A stretch of 64,000 bases of DNA, from positions 1-64,000 of the forward strand of contig DVFR01000021.1 in the NCBI GenBank assembly GCA_018713165.1, written 5' to 3'. Position 1 is the first letter of the stretch, and the number at the start of each line of letters is the position of its first letter. Positions 1 through 9,503 of the stretch are shown piece by piece. The DNA is from Candidatus Coproplasma stercoravium. GTDB lineage: Bacteria; Bacillota; Clostridia; Christensenellales; Borkfalkiaceae. The notes below the pieces were generated by a model. That model did no database searches. It had not been told where the DNA came from and saw nothing but the letters and a program-made list of their open reading frames with translations. Made by a program: the position numbers and the translations under genes.

Positions 1-299
1 CGAAACTGCGGCAGCAACCCGTAGCCGAGGTCATGACTTTCGTCTAAAGACACATTTACATAACCTATCGGCACGTTGTCCTCTTTAAGGCACACGGCGT
101 AGGCATATCCGCTGTCAGTGCGATAAACTTCAGCGCAGCGCTCCTTATAAAAAAGTCGGGCGTCGCTTAATTTTTCGAGCGAAAACCACGGCAAAAACCT
201 GTTAGTGTCTTTGTCGCTGAAAATTTTATATATATCATTTATGTCGCTTTCTTCAAATTTTCGCAAAATCAGCCTTTCGCTGTAAATCGCCTGATTCAT
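1..299 (-). CDS. GNAT-family N-acetyltransferase (RimJ/RimL-like), 3' part cut by window edge
   Basis: Reverse-strand translation from ATG at 299: MNQAIYSERLILRKFEESDINDIYKIFSDKDTNRFLPWFSLEKL...GYVNVSLDESHDLGYGLLPQF; typical ERLxLRxxxxxD start of GNAT proteins. Confidence 0.8.
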   Translation of the reverse strand, partial: MNQAIYSERLILRKFEESDINDIYKIFSDKDTNRFLPWFSLEKLSDARLFYKERCAEVYRTDSGYAYAVCLKEDNVPIGYVNVSLDESHDLGYGLLPQF

Positions 300-311
300 G
301 CAATCACAGCC

Positions 312-1061
312 CTAAATTTTGGCGGCGGTATCCAGCGCGGTGAGCGCGTTTAAACTGCGCGGATATCCGATATAAGGTATGCAGTGTGAAACTACCTTTA
401 CAAGCAGCTCTTTGCTGTTGCCCACCTTAATGTTGCCCATTGCGTGGCTTACAAGCTGAGGTTCGCACCCGCCCTGCGCGTAGAGATAGCAAAAAGTTAT
501 AAGTTCGCGCTGTTTATAATCGAGCGCGCCGCGCGTGTAATAGTCGCCGAAGCAGTTATCGGCAAGCCAGTAATTTACGTGCGCCCTGCCTTCGGGAGCG
601 TTCTTCCAGAATTCGCGCATACCTTCGCCGAAAATATCAACCTGCGCCTGATTGCCTGCCGTAAGTCTTGTTTCGGGCGTAGTCGTGCCCTTATTTTCAA
701 GCGGCAGCCTGATTCCGCGCGCGGCAAAAACTTCGTTCATGGCATTTATAAAGGGCAGCACCCTGCCGAGTCCCAGATACGCCGTCGCCTGATATACGAC
801 CTCCCTCGCCTCCTCGGGCGAAACGCCGCAGTTGAGAGCCGCAGGGAGCATTACCTTGAATTCATCGACTCCGCCACACCCCAACAGCACGGCGAGCACC
901 GAAATATAGCCCGTCTCTTCGTCGAGGTCGCCGAAGTTCTTAACCTCGTCGTAGGCGAAGTTATAGAAAAACTCGTAAAATTCGGGGTCGGTCTCCTTCA
1001 ACGGGCTGTCCGCCCCGAAAGCCTTTTTGATATAATTTTTTGCATTGTCTGTCAAAGCCAT
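312..1061 (-). CDS. Carboxymuconolactone decarboxylase (CMD) family protein, two CMD repeats
   Basis: ORF 249 aa; CMD-like segments ISVLAVLLGCGGVDEFKVMLPAALNCGVSPEEAREVVYQ and REFWKNAPEGRAHVNYWLADNCFGDYYTRGALDYKQRELITFCYL. Confidence 0.8.
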   Translation of the reverse strand: MALTDNAKNYIKKAFGADSPLKETDPEFYEFFYNFAYDEVKNFGDLDEETGYISVLAVLLGCGGVDEFKVMLPAALNCGVSPEEAREVVYQATAYLGLGRVLPFINAMNEVFAARGIRLPLENKGTTTPETRLTAGNQAQVDIFGEGMREFWKNAPEGRAHVNYWLADNCFGDYYTRGALDYKQRELITFCYLYAQGGCEPQLVSHAMGNIKVGNSKELLVKVVSHCIPYIGYPRSLNALTALDTAAKI

Positions 1062-1177
1062 AAGTCTGCCTCCTTTTTACAGATAAAATTGTAAAACTTA
1101 AAGCAAACTTCAAGTCAATCAAATATAAGAAAAAATTTTATTGTAAAAATATATTATCCTGCGTAAATCATTACATA

Positions 1178-1215
1178 AGCGGCGCACGGCGGCAAAATTG
1201 CCGCCGTGCGCCGCT
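1178..1215. terminator. Strong GC hairpin immediately after the methionine-gamma-lyase-family gene
   Basis: AGCGGCGCACGGCGGCAAAATTGCCGCCGTGCGCCGCT; followed by TTTT only on the + side, so terminator function for the minus-strand gene is not certain. Confidence 0.5.
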
Positions 1216-1218
1216 GTT

Positions 1219-2445
1219 TTATACAAGCTTATCTAAAATTTTCATAAGGGCGTATCTGCCGTGCTCGTAGGTGAGCCCGCCCTGGAAATAGGCGATATAG
1301 GGCGGTTTTACGGGCCCGTCCGCCGAAAGCTCTATCGAGGCACCCGAAACGAAAGTGCCCGCCGCCATTATTATCTTGTCGTCATAGCCCGGCATATCCC
1401 ACGGCTCGCAGGTGACAAACCCGTCTACGGGCGAGGCATACTGCACCTCGCGGATAAAATTGACCATCTTGTCGGCATCGCCGAACTCTATTGCGCGGGT
1501 TATATCGTGCGGGAGTTCGTCCGAAGGGGGATAATTTTTGTACCCCAGCCCCGCCATCGCCTCTCCTATAAGCAGACTGCATTTGAGCGCCTGTGCGACG
1601 GTATGCGGAGCCATAAAGAACCCCTGATAATAATACTGATACCCGAGCGCGTGCGAGCCGACCTCGGTGCCTATTGAAGGCGCGGTGAGCCGCTTGCCTA
1701 TCATATCGATATAATCTGCCTTTCCGCAGATGTAGCCGCCCGTCTGCGCAAGCCCGCCGCCCGGGTTTTTTATGAGCGACCCGACAATAATGTCGGCGCC
1801 GACTTCGGTGGGCTCCCTCTTTTCTACGAACTCGCCATAGCAATTATCGACGAAAATGCAGCCTTTAAAGCCGTTTTTGCGCACAAGCGCGCACGCCTCG
1901 GCAATCTCGTCTACCGAAAACGCGTCGCGAAGCTCATACCCGCGCGAACGCTGGATATATATGACATTCGCCTCCGCAAGCCCCGTTTTTATTGCCTGAT
2001 AATCGAATTTGCCGTCCGCAAGGTCACAGCAGCGGAACTTTATTCCGAAATCTTTCAGAGAGCCGTTGCCCTCGCCGTAGATAACGCCGCGGATAGTGTC
2101 GTAGGGCAGTCCGCTTATGCAAAACAGCGTATCGCCGGGGCGGAGAAGCCCGAAAAGCGCAACGGTAAGCGCATGCGTGCCCGAGAGAATGTGCGGGGAA
2201 ACTATGCCGTCCTCCGCACCGAAAGCGCGTGCGTATACCTTGCCGAGGCAATCCCTGCCCTCGTCGCCGTAGCCGTAACCTGTCGTTCCGGAAAAATGGC
2301 GGGCGGCAATTCTGTTTTCGGCAAACGCCTCGCAGACCTTTGCCTGGTTGTAAAACGAAATTTCGTCTATCGCCTTAAATTTATCGGCGAGCTTTTGCTC
2401 GCATTCTTTAACGTATTTTGTTTTATCGAAAATCTCTTCTGCCAT
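1219..2445 (-). CDS. Methionine gamma-lyase family (aluminum resistance-like) PLP enzyme
   Basis: 408 aa; FSGTTGYGYGDEGRDCLGKVYARAFGAEDGIVSPHILSGTHALTVALFGLLRPGD; common neighbour of mutS-mutL-miaA in Clostridia. Confidence 0.85.
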   Translation of the reverse strand: MAEEIFDKTKYVKECEQKLADKFKAIDEISFYNQAKVCEAFAENRIAARHFSGTTGYGYGDEGRDCLGKVYARAFGAEDGIVSPHILSGTHALTVALFGLLRPGDTLFCISGLPYDTIRGVIYGEGNGSLKDFGIKFRCCDLADGKFDYQAIKTGLAEANVIYIQRSRGYELRDAFSVDEIAEACALVRKNGFKGCIFVDNCYGEFVEKREPTEVGADIIVGSLIKNPGGGLAQTGGYICGKADYIDMIGKRLTAPSIGTEVGSHALGYQYYYQGFFMAPHTVAQALKCSLLIGEAMAGLGYKNYPPSDELPHDITRAIEFGDADKMVNFIREVQYASPVDGFVTCEPWDMPGYDDKIIMAAGTFVSGASIELSADGPVKPPYIAYFQGGLTYEHGRYALMKILDKLV

Positions 2446-2468
2446 AATCTTTTAAATTTATACCTTAA

Positions 2469-3380
2469 TCACTCGCGGGCAAGAAGGTTCAATACAGTTT
2501 CAGCCGTCGCCCGTTCGGGAGGAAGGTTTATAATGTTTGGTAATTTTTTAAAAAAAGTTATCTGTCTTTTAGCGTATCTGCGCGTATTTTGCTTGATTGT
2601 GTCACGCATAGTACTTTGCGAATCACTATTTTTTAAGCCTGCGATAACCTCTTTGTACCCGATAGCCTGCATACATTGGCAATTTTCACCGATTCCGCGC
2701 GCAAGGAGCGACTTCACTTCGTCTACGAGCCCCGCCTCAAACATTTTGTCGACGCGGGCGTTTATGCGCGCATAAAGCTCCTCCCTCGGAAAATCTATCG
2801 CGACCGCGAGATAATCAAATCTCGGCGTCAAATCGTCGCAGATGTCCGACTTCTTTCTCCCGCCCGCCTCATAAATTTCAAGCGCGCGGATAACTCTCTT
2901 CAAATCGTTGGGGTGAAGTTTTGCCGCAGTTTCGCCGTCTGCTTCCTTTAAAACTCCGTAAACGTATTCCCTGCCTCTCTCTTTGGCAAGTTTTTCGTAC
3001 TTTTCGCGGATTTCGCTGTTTGCGGCGACGCCGCCGTAACTGAAATCGAAGAGCAGAGAATTTATATAAAACCCCGTTCCGCCGCATATCACGGGCGTTT
3101 TACCCTCATTCAGCAGTTTTTCAACTATCGGCAGAGCCGCATTTTTATAATCGGAAACGCTGTATTCGCAGGTCGGCTCGGCTACGTCAATCATATAATG
3201 CGGAACGCCGAGCTTTTCTTCACCTGTCGGCTTTGCCGTGCCGATATCCAACCCCTTATACACGAGCTGGGAATCAGCGGAAATTACCGCACTCCCGAGT
3301 TTTTTTGCGCACTCTGCGGCGAGCGCCGTTTTTCCCGTCGCCGTAGCGCCGCATATTACAAGTACCCTGCCCACGCTCAC
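2469..3380 (-). CDS. miaA: tRNA dimethylallyltransferase
   Basis: CGATATGKTALAAECAKKLGSAVISADSQLVYKGLDIGTAKPT; VPHYMIDV. Confidence 0.96.
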   Translation of the reverse strand: MSVGRVLVICGATATGKTALAAECAKKLGSAVISADSQLVYKGLDIGTAKPTGEEKLGVPHYMIDVAEPTCEYSVSDYKNAALPIVEKLLNEGKTPVICGGTGFYINSLLFDFSYGGVAANSEIREKYEKLAKERGREYVYGVLKEADGETAAKLHPNDLKRVIRALEIYEAGGRKKSDICDDLTPRFDYLAVAIDFPREELYARINARVDKMFEAGLVDEVKSLLARGIGENCQCMQAIGYKEVIAGLKNSDSQSTMRDTIKQNTRRYAKRQITFFKKLPNIINLPPERATAETVLNLLARE

Positions 3381-5458
3381 ACTATCCTCTTGAACATTTT
3401 TTCAATCTGGTATTTTGTGAGTTTTACGGCGACAGGTCTGCCGTGCGGGCATTTGAGCCCCATATCTCCGTGCATTTCGGCCAAAAGCCCGTCTGCCTCC
3501 TGCCTGGTCAGTTCCATCCCGCCCTTTACCGCGTGTTTACAAGCCGACATTGCAATCTTGTCCTTCAAAAGGTCGGTCATTCTTACCGATTTCAGCCCCG
3601 AAATATCGGAGAGAAGTTCGTGAAAAAACGCGCCTATATCGAGGTCGCGCAGGTCGGCAGGCACTTCGCAAACCCTGTACGAATTTATTCCGAACGGCTC
3701 TGCGTCGAAGCCCATTTCGCGTATCAGCGAAAGATTTTCTTCAAAGAACGCATTCTCTTCGGGCGTGAGACTGAGAATATACGGAATAAGCATGCCCTGG
3801 CGGACGACGGCGCGCTCCTCTATCTGCTTTTTATATCTGTCGTAGATAAGCCTTTCGTGGGCGGCGTGCTGGTCGATTATATAAATGTTCCCCTCTATTT
3901 CATATAAAAGGTAAGTATTAAAGAGGTTGCCCTTATATGTGTACGTGCGGCAGGCGAACTTTTCCTGGCTGTCTTTAAGCCTTCTCTCCTCCTCGCTCGT
4001 GAGCTTTGAATCGGAGAGCACGAAGCCCGGGCTGCTTACGCCCAAAACGTTCTTTTCCTTCAAATCGCCGTAGTAGGCACATACGGGATAGGTGTGCTCC
4101 CTGTCCTCATACGCGGGCGCCTCGTAATTTTCGTACGCGGAGTAATCGGGCTTATTCCCCGGGTCCGCATACGGGTTTACGCTCTTTTCGGGCTGTTTCG
4201 CCGTGAACATCCCTTCGGGCGGCATTAATTCGTCGGCCGAAGGTAAAGTTTCCGCCTGCACTTCACTCTTTGAAACATTTTGTGCGTTTGCCGAATTGTT
4301 TGGCTTTGCGGCAAACAACTCTTCATACGGCACCGCATTCGCCTTTGCGGCGCTATCATCTTTCGACTGCGTATCTGCCGTTACGGTAAAAGTATCCGCG
4401 GAGAGCTGCTCTGCGGGCATGGAAGATTTGACTTCGGGAATGCGCGCATAATCAACAACAAAATCTGCCGCGTGCGCAGTTCCGTCGAGGATTCCGGATA
4501 TTACCGAATACACCGCGCCATACACCGCCCTGCCGTCGGCAAAACGCACGTCAGCCTTGTTGGGGTGCACGTTTACGTCGACAAGCTCGGCGGGGACGTC
4601 TACAAAGAGAACGTAGAATGGATATTGCCTCTTCATAAGATAGCTTGCATAGGCGTTCGTTATCGCCGAAGATATGATATTGTTGACAATATAGCGGCCG
4701 TTTAAAAAGAGGCTCTGATAGCTCTTGTTCGGCTTGAAGAAATTCTGGTTTCCAATAAAGCCGTGAATCTTTATCCCGTTCTTTTCGGCGTTTATCTTAT
4801 AGCAATTCGGAATGACCTTTGCGCCGTAAACCTGCGCGACAGCCTCGTCCAGCCCGTTGCCGAACGACTGCAATTTAAGTTTGCCGTCGGCATAATATCT
4901 GAACGAAACTTCGGGATTTCCGAGAATGAAGCGCGACATAAAGTTCTGGATGTCGCCCTCCTCCGCCTTGTCGGACTTTAAAAACTTTGCCCTCACGGGC
5001 GTGTTGTAAAAGAGTTCGTGAACGGAAATTTCCGTGCCCTTATCGAGCGCCGCGGGCTGGGTTTTGCCGGTAAGACCGCCGTCGCACTCCACGCGGCACG
5101 CCTGGTTGCCCTCGGTTACGGAGATTATCTCCGTGCGCGAGATGGAAGAGATACTTGCGAGAGCCTCGCCGCGGAAACCGAGCGTCGTTATAAGGTCGAG
5201 GTCCTCAACCTTTGCAACTTTGCTCGTCGCGTGCGGAATGAATGCCTTGCACATATCGTCGGGCTCTATTCCGCAGCCGTTGTCGCATACCTTTATAAGC
5301 TGTTTGCCGCCCTTTTCAATATAGACTGAAATTTCTGTCGCGCCCGCGTCGAGAGAGTTTTCAACAAGCTCCTTTACAGCCGAATACGGTCTGTCGACGA
5401 CCTCGCCGGCGGCAATTCTGTTGTATATGTCTTTGGTAAGTATATTAATCTTTCCCAT
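3377..5458 (-). CDS. mutL: DNA mismatch repair protein MutL
   Basis: IAAGEVVDRPYSAVKELVENSLDAGAT; GFRGEALASISS; DQHAAHERLIYD; CPHGRP. Confidence 0.97.
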   Translation of the reverse strand: MGKINILTKDIYNRIAAGEVVDRPYSAVKELVENSLDAGATEISVYIEKGGKQLIKVCDNGCGIEPDDMCKAFIPHATSKVAKVEDLDLITTLGFRGEALASISSISRTEIISVTEGNQACRVECDGGLTGKTQPAALDKGTEISVHELFYNTPVRAKFLKSDKAEEGDIQNFMSRFILGNPEVSFRYYADGKLKLQSFGNGLDEAVAQVYGAKVIPNCYKINAEKNGIKIHGFIGNQNFFKPNKSYQSLFLNGRYIVNNIISSAITNAYASYLMKRQYPFYVLFVDVPAELVDVNVHPNKADVRFADGRAVYGAVYSVISGILDGTAHAADFVVDYARIPEVKSSMPAEQLSADTFTVTADTQSKDDSAAKANAVPYEELFAAKPNNSANAQNVSKSEVQAETLPSADELMPPEGMFTAKQPEKSVNPYADPGNKPDYSAYENYEAPAYEDREHTYPVCAYYGDLKEKNVLGVSSPGFVLSDSKLTSEEERRLKDSQEKFACRTYTYKGNLFNTYLLYEIEGNIYIIDQHAAHERLIYDRYKKQIEERAVVRQGMLIPYILSLTPEENAFFEENLSLIREMGFDAEPFGINSYRVCEVPADLRDLDIGAFFHELLSDISGLKSVRMTDLLKDKIAMSACKHAVKGGMELTRQEADGLLAEMHGDMGLKCPHGRPVAVKLTKYQIEKMFKRIV

Positions 5459-5459
5459 A

Positions 5460-8042
5460 TTACTTCACCTTTTCGACAAGGTCGGAAAGCAGCAAAAACG
5501 CCTGCATGGGCGAGAGATTGTTCACGTCGGTTTCGCGCAGAATCTTTTCCGCCTCGCTGTATTCCCTCTCTTCGCTTTCGGAAGATTCCGCCTGCCTTAC
5601 GACCGCGCCCTCGCCGCGCTCAACTGCCTTTAAAATCTGTTTAGCCCTGTCGGTAACTTCACGGGGAACGCCTGCGAGCGCAGCCACTTCTATACCGAAA
5701 CTGCGGTTTGCGCCGCCGCGCATAATCTTCCTTAAAAATACGATGCTTCCGTTAAGTTCCTTTACGGCTATCTTATAGTTTTTAACGCCCGCCATTCTGC
5801 TTTCGAGCTCAGTCAGCTCGTGGTAATGCGTGGCAAACATGGTTTTGGCGCCTATTTTATTGGTGAGGTGCTCTATCACCGCCCACGCGATAGACAGGCC
5901 GTCGTACGTGCTCGTGCCCCTGCCCACTTCGTCGAGAATGAGCAGGCTGTTCTTCGTGGCGTTCTGTAAAATCGAAGCGACTTCAATCATCTCCACCATA
6001 AACGTACTCTGGTCGAGAATGAGGTTGTCGCTCGCCCCCACTCGCGTGAAAATCCTGTCGGTTACAGGTACTTCCGCCGACTTTGCGGGGACGAAACACC
6101 CCATGTGCGCCATGAGCGTTATAAGCGCGGTCTGGCGCATGTATGTGCTCTTGCCCGCCATGTTGGGGCCGGTTATAATCATGGTACGATTTTCGCCCTC
6201 GTCAAGGAGCACGTCGTTTGCCACGAAACGCTCCTTTGAAATAACCTCGACTACGGGGTGCCTGCCCTCCTTTATTATAAGCGGCCTGTCGCTTTCAACA
6301 ATCTCGGGGCGGACGTAGCGGTTGCTCTTTGCCACCTGGGCAAAGCTTATGAGCACGTCGAGGCGGGCAATCGCCGACGACAATTTTTTGAGATTGTTGA
6401 TGTTCGCGCTGAGCGTGTCTTTTATCTGCGCATACAGCTCGGCCTCCAGCCTGAGCGCCGATTCTTCGCTCGTTAAAATCTTTTCCTCAATCTCTTTGAG
6501 CTCGTCTGTCGTGTACCTTTCGGCGTTTGCAAGCGTCTGCCTGCGCTGGTAGTGAATGGGCACCTTGTCTTTGAACGACTTTGAAACCTCTATATAATAG
6601 CCGAATACGCGGTTATACCCTATTTTCAGCGTTCTTATGCCCGTTTCGTCGCGCTCGCGCGATTCAAGGCGGATAATGATATCCTTGCCGTGGTCTTTTA
6701 TGTCGCGCAGCTCGTCGAGTTTTGCATTGAAGCCCTTTTTTATGTATCCGCCGTCCTTTAAATTTACGGGAGTGTCTTCATCCGTTATAGCGCTACCTAT
6801 CAGCTCGGCGACGGCGCTGAGGTCGATAAGCCCGTCGGAAATGTCCCTCACCGCCTTCGACATAAAGCCCGAAAGCTGAAATTTTATATTCGGTACAACC
6901 GCAAGCGACGAAGCGAGCGCCAGGCAGTCGCGCGGCATTATGTTGTCGTTTGAAATTTTGCCCGACAGCCTCTCCACGTCTTTGACTTCGGAGAGAAGGT
7001 CGGCAACGGAGAGCATTACGACGGGCGCGTTGTAAAACTCCTCCACGCCGTCGAGACGGTAGTCAATCCTCTCCCTGTCTACAAGCGGCGAGAGTATAGT
7101 GCTCTGCATGAGCCTCGAACCCATACACGTCTTGGTCTTATCGAGAAGCCACAGGAGCGAGCCGTATTTTTTGCCCTCGGCGAGTGTTTTTACAAGTTCG
7201 AGATTTCTTATCGCCGTATTGTCGAGCTTTAAATAGCTGTCGGAGGAGACGTATCGGATACCGTCGATATTTTTCAGCACGTGCTTCTGCGTCTCTTTGA
7301 GGTACTCCACGAGCGCGCCCGCCGCGCATATCGCGCCGTCGTGCCCGTAAACGGAGAAGGCAGAGAGCGACTTTGCATTGAACTGCCCGCAGAGAGCCCT
7401 TTCGGCTGCGGTGCGCCCGTAAGCCCACTCGGGATAGGAGGAAAATTTGGGAAGCGACCCGCGCGCAACTTCGGGGAGCGAACGGGAAGCGAGCAAAAAT
7501 TCGTCGTTGCATATCACTTCCTTCACCCCGTTTTTTATCATCATCGCAACGGCCTGCGCGCAGGTTTTATCCCCCGCAAATTCCGCCGCGCAGAACTCGC
7601 CCGTGGTGATATCCGCCCATGCGAGCGCCGTATCCGAACCCGAGAGATAAGCGCTGCAAATGTAGCTCGCCGTGCGCTCGTCAAGGTGCTTTTCGTCGGT
7701 GATTGTGCCTGCGGTGACCACCCTTATAACGTCGCGCGCCACCATCTCCCTGCCGCTCTTTAACGCAGGGTCCTCGAGCTGTTCGCAGATTGCCACCTTT
7801 TCGCCCAGCCCGACGAGTTTTGCAATGTAGTTGTCGGCCGCGTGATAGGGTATGCCGCACATCGGCGCGCGTTTATCCAGCCCGCAGTCCCTGCCCGTTA
7901 AGGTAAGGTCTAAAAGCTTTGAAACCCTCTCGGCGTCGTCGAAGAACATTTCATAAAAGTCGCCCAGCCTGTAAAAGAGCACGCAGTCCTTATATTTCTC
8001 CTTTACCGAAAGGTAATGCTGCATCATTGGTGATAGTGCCAT
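5460..8042 (-). CDS. mutS: DNA mismatch repair protein MutS
   Basis: GPNMAGKSTYMRQTALI; DEVGRGTSTYDGLSIAWAV; FYRLGDFYEMFFDDA. Confidence 0.98.
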   Translation of the reverse strand: MALSPMMQHYLSVKEKYKDCVLFYRLGDFYEMFFDDAERVSKLLDLTLTGRDCGLDKRAPMCGIPYHAADNYIAKLVGLGEKVAICEQLEDPALKSGREMVARDVIRVVTAGTITDEKHLDERTASYICSAYLSGSDTALAWADITTGEFCAAEFAGDKTCAQAVAMMIKNGVKEVICNDEFLLASRSLPEVARGSLPKFSSYPEWAYGRTAAERALCGQFNAKSLSAFSVYGHDGAICAAGALVEYLKETQKHVLKNIDGIRYVSSDSYLKLDNTAIRNLELVKTLAEGKKYGSLLWLLDKTKTCMGSRLMQSTILSPLVDRERIDYRLDGVEEFYNAPVVMLSVADLLSEVKDVERLSGKISNDNIMPRDCLALASSLAVVPNIKFQLSGFMSKAVRDISDGLIDLSAVAELIGSAITDEDTPVNLKDGGYIKKGFNAKLDELRDIKDHGKDIIIRLESRERDETGIRTLKIGYNRVFGYYIEVSKSFKDKVPIHYQRRQTLANAERYTTDELKEIEEKILTSEESALRLEAELYAQIKDTLSANINNLKKLSSAIARLDVLISFAQVAKSNRYVRPEIVESDRPLIIKEGRHPVVEVISKERFVANDVLLDEGENRTMIITGPNMAGKSTYMRQTALITLMAHMGCFVPAKSAEVPVTDRIFTRVGASDNLILDQSTFMVEMIEVASILQNATKNSLLILDEVGRGTSTYDGLSIAWAVIEHLTNKIGAKTMFATHYHELTELESRMAGVKNYKIAVKELNGSIVFLRKIMRGGANRSFGIEVAALAGVPREVTDRAKQILKAVERGEGAVVRQAESSESEEREYSEAEKILRETDVNNLSPMQAFLLLSDLVEKVK

Positions 8043-8097
8043 AAAATAACCTGTAAATCTCCTGCCGCCACTCGCGGACGCAATTTTAAAATAGCCT

Positions 8098-9411
8098 TTA
8101 AACGATTTTTCCCATGAGCGAAACGCCGTTCGCCTCTTCGACGAACATATTCACAAATTCGCCGATAATATTTTTTTCGCTTGCAAAATAGCCCATTCTG
8201 CCGTATTCGTCCCTGCCGAGGAAGAGCCCGCGCTTGTCGTCGTAACCCTCGCACAGAATTTCGCAGGTCTTGCCAACGTACTTCGCGCTGTGTTCGCGCG
8301 TGAGAGAATTCACGAGGGCGACGAGCTCTATTATCCTCTCCTTGCACACCTCTTCGGGCACCTGGTCGGGCATCTTCGCCGCGACCGTCCCCTCTCGTTT
8401 TGAATACACGAACGTAAACGCCGACGAATAGCCGACTTCCTTTACGAGGTTGAGCGTAGCCTTAAAATCTTCGTCAGTCTCGCCGGGAAAACCCACTATA
8501 AGGTCGGTCGTCACCGCGCAGTCGGGAACGTACTTTTTTAAAATCTCTATCTTTTTGAGATAGTCCGCCGAGGTGTATTTTCTGTTCATCGCCTTTAAGA
8601 TTCTGTCGGAACCGCTCTGTACGGGCAGGTGAACGCAATGGCATATCTTTCTGTCTGAGGCAATCGCCTTTGCCAGCTCTTCCGAAAAGTCCTTCGGATG
8701 GCTCGTCATAAAGCGCAGCCTGAACTTCCCGTCAATCGCCGCAATCTTTTCAAGCAGAGCGGGGAAGCGGATATCGTCGCTGCCGTTCGCATATGAATTT
8801 ACGTTCTGTCCGAGAAGGGTCAGCTCTTTATACCCGTCGGATACGAGCGAGCGCGCCTCCTCTATTACGTTTTCTGAACGCCTGCTTCTCTCCCTGCCGC
8901 GCACGTACGGCACGATGCAGTAGCTGCAAAAGTTGTTGCAGCCGTAAGTTATGTTTATCCACGCGTTGGGATAACTCGTCCTCAAAGGGTGCTCGCCCTC
9001 GACTATTTCACCCTCCGAATCAAATATCTCGATGACAGACTTTTTGCCGCTCTGCTTTTCGAGTATGTAATCTTTAAGCTTGTTCAAGTTGTGCGTGCCG
9101 AAGATTACGTCGACGTAGGGAAATTTTTTGTGCAGAATATCCGCCTTGCCAATCTGTTGCGGCATGCAGCCGCCGACGGCTATTATCATATCCCTCTTTG
9201 CCGATTTCAGCTTTTTAAGCATTCCGATATTGCCGTAGGCATGATTTTCGGCATTCTCGCGTATGCAGCAGGTGTTAAAAACTACAACGTCGGCTTCTTC
9301 CATACTGTCGCACGAAGAATAGCCGAGCTCCGACAACATGCCCGCGATACGCTCGGAATCGTGCACGTTCATCTGGCAGCCATATGTCACTATATGGTAT
9401 CTCTTGTCCAT
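8098..9411 (-). CDS. miaB: tRNA-2-methylthio-N6-dimethylallyladenosine synthase
   Basis: TYGCQMNVHDSERIAGML; YGCNNFCSYCIVPYVRGRERSR; TRAM-like C-terminus. Confidence 0.96.
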   Translation of the reverse strand: MDKRYHIVTYGCQMNVHDSERIAGMLSELGYSSCDSMEEADVVVFNTCCIRENAENHAYGNIGMLKKLKSAKRDMIIAVGGCMPQQIGKADILHKKFPYVDVIFGTHNLNKLKDYILEKQSGKKSVIEIFDSEGEIVEGEHPLRTSYPNAWINITYGCNNFCSYCIVPYVRGRERSRRSENVIEEARSLVSDGYKELTLLGQNVNSYANGSDDIRFPALLEKIAAIDGKFRLRFMTSHPKDFSEELAKAIASDRKICHCVHLPVQSGSDRILKAMNRKYTSADYLKKIEILKKYVPDCAVTTDLIVGFPGETDEDFKATLNLVKEVGYSSAFTFVYSKREGTVAAKMPDQVPEEVCKERIIELVALVNSLTREHSAKYVGKTCEILCEGYDDKRGLFLGRDEYGRMGYFASEKNIIGEFVNMFVEEANGVSLMGKIV

Positions 9412-9503
9412 AATACTCCTTTATATAGACAATTATATAATTTTACAAGTTTTTTTTCAATCGAATTTGCAACAAAATCTTTATTTTATCGATACTATTT
9501 TAG

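Noticed and set aside
3377-5458. MutL endonuclease motif reads DQHAAHERLIYD instead of ...YE
   Set aside because: Conservative Glu-to-Asp change; the remaining C-terminal motifs (ACKHAVKGG, CPHGRP) look functional, so not worth a separate claim.
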